Source of the DNA: Candidatus Gastranaerophilales bacterium | GTDB lineage: Bacteria > Cyanobacteriota > Vampirovibrionia > Gastranaerophilales > Gastranaerophilaceae | DNA: 14,279 bases | Reading direction: 5' to 3' | Assembly: GCA_944323495.1 (NCBI GenBank) | Contig: CALUSZ010000207.1 | Span: forward strand, 1 to 14,279 | Shown: piece by piece, positions 13,061 to 14,279 of the stretch | Position numbering within the stretch: the first letter of the stretch is position 1 | Layout of the letters: each line of letters opens with the position of its first letter | Translations under genes and position numbers: made by a program | The notes under the pieces: generated by a model | Databases searched by the model: none | Seen by the model: only the letters and a program-made list of their open reading frames with translations | Told to the model about the DNA's origin: nothing

Positions 13061-13360
13061 ATGAAAAGATTATTTGCAGTATATTTATTTTTAACAATGT
13101 TTTCATTTTGCAAAGTGTATGCAATAGAAAGTTCTGATTATACATGGCAAAATAACACTTACGATATAAATTCCGGCTCTCAAATCGGAAATACATATTA
13201 TTCATGGGATAATGGTAGTTATACAGGTTATACTCGGCAGGGTAATCAAATATACGGTTCAGACGGTTCTTCTTATACGCAACTAGGAAATACCATACAA
13301 GATAATAATTCAGGAAGAACTTATCAAATTAACAATAATTTAGTTGACCCGTTATACTAA
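13061..13360 (+). CDS. Small secreted protein with signal peptide
   Basis: This protein has 99 residues from the ATG at 13061-13063, chosen because it directly opens a signal peptide (MKRLFAVYLFLTMFSFCKVY) with a likely cleavage site after VYA, near residue 22. The TTG at 13013 in the same frame would put 16 polar residues before it. The mature part is rich in asparagine, glycine, serine, tyrosine and threonine, with imperfect repeats such as NTYYSWDNGSYTGY and QIYGSDGSSYTQLGN. Such repeats occur in exported bacterial proteins of unknown role and suggest a beta-rich surface or periplasmic protein. No clear Shine-Dalgarno sequence is visible. The gene 58 bases upstream reads in the same direction, so they may be cotranscribed. 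Confidence 0.7.
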   Translation: MKRLFAVYLFLTMFSFCKVYAIESSDYTWQNNTYDINSGSQIGNTYYSWDNGSYTGYTRQGNQIYGSDGSSYTQLGNTIQDNNSGRTYQINNNLVDPLY

Positions 13361-13397
13361 TAAAATTTCACAGTATTACTAAAATTTAGTGTTAGTA

Positions 13398-13508
13398 ATA
13401 CGATTGTAATACGTTCGTATTGCGAACGTATTACTAAGGCAGATACAGCGTAATACTATTAAATCAAATTAAATAAAATAACAAAAAAATACTAACATAT
13501 TTTTTATA
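13398..13508. repeat. Non-coding repeat block A, partner B at 13590-13705
   Basis: The block matches 13590-13705 at a nearly constant offset of 192-197 bases. The first 67 bases differ at about four positions. Each copy has a palindrome with 12-base arms GTAATACGTTCG, perfect here (13406-13434). In block B the one changed base still allows a G-U pair. Each copy ends in an A- and T-rich hairpin with the core ATACTAAC. Confidence 0.8.
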
Positions 13509-13548
13509 AAAAAAGAGGTGGAAAAATGTTTTTCTTCCTCTTTTTTTT
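13508..13548 (+). terminator. Hairpin with T-tract, probable terminator between the repeat blocks
   Basis: An A-rich arm ending in AAAGAGG pairs with CCTCTTTTTTTT, closing a stem with one mismatch and one wobble pair. It is symmetric (A-tract before, T-tract after) so could work in both directions. It would stop transcripts coming from the secreted-protein gene. Confidence 0.6.
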
Positions 13549-13589
13549 ATTTCTGAAACAGATAAAAAGCTGTATAAATACTATTAGAA

Positions 13590-13705
13590 ATACGGTTGTA
13601 ATACGTTCGTATTGCGGACGTATTACTAAGACAGATACGACGTAATACTATTAAATTAAATAAAATAAAATTAAATAATAAAGAAATACTAACGTATTTC
13701 TTTAT
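13590..13705. repeat. Non-coding repeat block B, partner A at 13398-13508
   Basis: This is the second copy of block A. It contains three of the eight heptamers (13598, 13620, 13642) and the palindrome at 13598-13626. Its terminal hairpin is perfect here: TAAAGAAATAC (13679-13689) and its complement (13694-13704) around TAAC. Preservation of both hairpins across the two copies suggests selection on structure or on a palindromic binding protein. Confidence 0.8.
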
Positions 13706-13950
13706 GTAAAGAGAAAACAAAAAAATTTTATTTTTTTATTTTTTTCTATTCAGATAGATGGATTTTTTCAAGAGAGCAGTTAGATTAAATTAATTTAAAT
13801 TAAATATTAAGAAATATTAAAAAATTATGGTTCAATAAAAATGAATATTTCAGACTTATTAAAAAATTTAACAGTTTAACAAGTATTTACAAAAAATAAA
13901 AAATCGTTTAATCTCAAATTGCAAATTGAATAAAAAATTTATTTGATTGC
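13706..13950. other. Very AT-rich gene-free tract
   Basis: This stretch is composed almost entirely of A and T runs. It includes a second copy of the 14-base palindrome TTAAATTAATTTAA (13785-13798) found at the recombinase start, and tandem CAAATTG repeats at 13915-13928. It could unwind easily next to the heptamer array. No coding frame of note. Confidence 0.55.
13867..13881. promoter_or_regulatory. Tandem heptamer, operator-like copy of the repressor region
   Basis: TTTAACA occurs twice separated by one G, the same layout as TTAAACA at 11897-11911 in the leftward promoter region. Fourteen of the first 16 bases agree. It lies about 145 bases before the last gene, which might be under the same regulator. 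Confidence 0.4.
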
Positions 13951-14005
13951 TCTCAAGAGGACACGGGGGCTTAGCAGCCATGCGGAAGCAAAGGAAATCT
14001 TGAGG
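13951..14005 (+). ncRNA. GC-rich island with possible RNA structure, unidentified
   Basis: In very AT-rich surroundings, CTCAAGA (13952-13958) can pair with TCTTGAG (13998-14004). Inside are a GGCT/AGCC hairpin (13968-13979) and a TGC-GGAA-GCA tetraloop hairpin (13981-13990), so a multi-branched fold can be drawn. It ends 19 bases before the start of the last gene, as a riboswitch or leader would. It matches no RNA family I can recognise. It may instead be a protein-binding site. Confidence 0.35.
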
Positions 14006-14023
14006 AAGAAAATAGGGAGTGCT

Positions 14024-14279
14024 ATGTCTGAAAATGCGAAGTTAGTATGCTGCAACAGAAAAGTTACCACAGGGGATTTGTGGTTTTTAGCCGATATTAA
14101 AGGTTTTACGGCAAGAAAAATTTATATCAAAAAAAAAAAAAAATGCAAAGAAGATTTAGCAGTTCTTATTGAAACAAGGATTTGTGATAAAAAAGTTTTT
14201 ATAAACGAGCTAAAAGGTATTGAAGCCGTCAAAACGATTTACAGAGAGAAAAAAAGAAAACTGGCAACATCTCCGAACA
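14024..14279 (+). CDS. Unrecognised protein, 3' end beyond window
   Basis: The frame opens at ATG 14024-14026 with GGGAG five bases upstream and stays open for 85 codons to the window edge. The visible part is basic and helical (VTTGDLWFLADIKGF, later RICDKKVFINELKGIEAV) with two adjacent cysteines near the start (CC at 9-10). Codons 36-40 are a run of 15 A bases coding five lysines; a one-base change there would meet a stop within about 12 codons in either shifted frame. No family is recognised. The gene lies after a structured island and a copy of the operator-like heptamer pair. Confidence 0.6.
   Translation, partial: MSENAKLVCCNRKVTTGDLWFLADIKGFTARKIYIKKKKKCKEDLAVLIETRICDKKVFINELKGIEAVKTIYREKKRKLATSPN

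Larger units (their letters stand above)
13373..13648. repeat. Iteron-like array of heptamer GTAATAC/GTATTAC
   Basis: Eight exact copies of GTAATAC or its complement start at 13373, 13395, 13406, 13428, 13450, 13598, 13620 and 13642. Within each cluster the spacing is 22 bases, once 11. This keeps all sites on about the same face of the helix and equals the usual spacing of plasmid iterons. There is no gene here. Candidate roles are a replication origin, a partition site or an operator cluster. Confidence 0.65.

Noticed and set aside
12972..13205. Leftward 77-residue frame
   Set aside because: It lies antisense to the signal peptide gene and has no ribosome-binding site or neighbours in its direction.
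13373..13656. CRISPR array
   Set aside because: There are only two long repeat copies, about 192 bases apart, with no series of equal spacers; the short heptamers are too short and too close.
13982..14002. Short leader peptide MRKQRKS inside the GC-rich island
   Set aside because: Seven codons without a ribosome-binding site; the frame is more simply a by-product of the structured island.
13951..14005. A known riboswitch, SRP RNA or group II intron domain V
   Set aside because: The conserved cores of c-di-GMP, TPP, glutamine, THF and fluoride riboswitches, the SRP GGTCAG/GGAA/AGCAG pattern and domain V were compared from memory and do not fit.
3001..14279. A second copy of the tRNA-His 3' end marking the other boundary of the element
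   Set aside because: None was seen by eye. Serine recombinases can leave very short shared cores, so the boundary stays open.

Overview
The window is AT-rich bacterial DNA with a host segment at the left (1 to about 3000) and an integrated phage-like element from about 3000 to at least 13360. The best clue to the host is the response regulator at 2044-2832, which matches the RpaB/Ycf27 type known from cyanobacteria. In an AT-rich genome with gut-type glycosyltransferases and phage genes, this suggests a non-photosynthetic relative of cyanobacteria (Vampirovibrionia/Melainabacteria, for example Gastranaerophilales). That placement is inferred from protein motifs and was not tested by a search.

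Host segment: two family-2 glycosyltransferases are read leftward, the first cut by the window edge. The rpaB-like gene is read rightward and ends in a very strong terminator. A tRNA-His(GUG) gene follows, and its promoter appears to start inside the terminator stem.

Element: a large serine recombinase is read leftward and its reading frame runs into the antisense strand of tRNA-His, so the 3' part of the tRNA gene is the likely attachment site. Upstream of it lie 19 tightly packed leftward genes (4525-11813), mostly linked by 1-11 base overlaps. They include a ribbon-helix-helix regulator, a replication protein with a DUF4373-like N terminus, an OB-fold-like protein, a zinc ribbon protein, a membrane-anchored dUTPase, two coiled-coil proteins sharing a duplicated C-terminal module, a YopX protein and an NPPF-motif methyltransferase. 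They look like the early module of a temperate phage. It is driven by a TTGCTT-N16-TATAAT promoter at 11925-11952 that sits among inverted repeats, and it faces a short XRE repressor gene (11999-12289).

Beyond the repressor are a 36-residue antisense gene, a membrane-anchored coiled-coil protein and a small secreted protein. A 660-base gene-free stretch follows. It holds a duplicated block of about 110 bases in which the heptamer GTAATAC (or its complement) recurs eight times, mostly at 22-base steps, then a terminator hairpin, a very AT-rich tract and a short GC-rich island with possible RNA structure. An unrecognised gene with a 15-A run leaves the window at the right.

The observations most worth checking are the in-frame ochre codon that splits the replication gene, the 22-base-phased heptamer array, the operator set around the repressor, the tRNA-derived tail of the recombinase, and the structured island at 13951-14005. 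The right end of the element is not identified.
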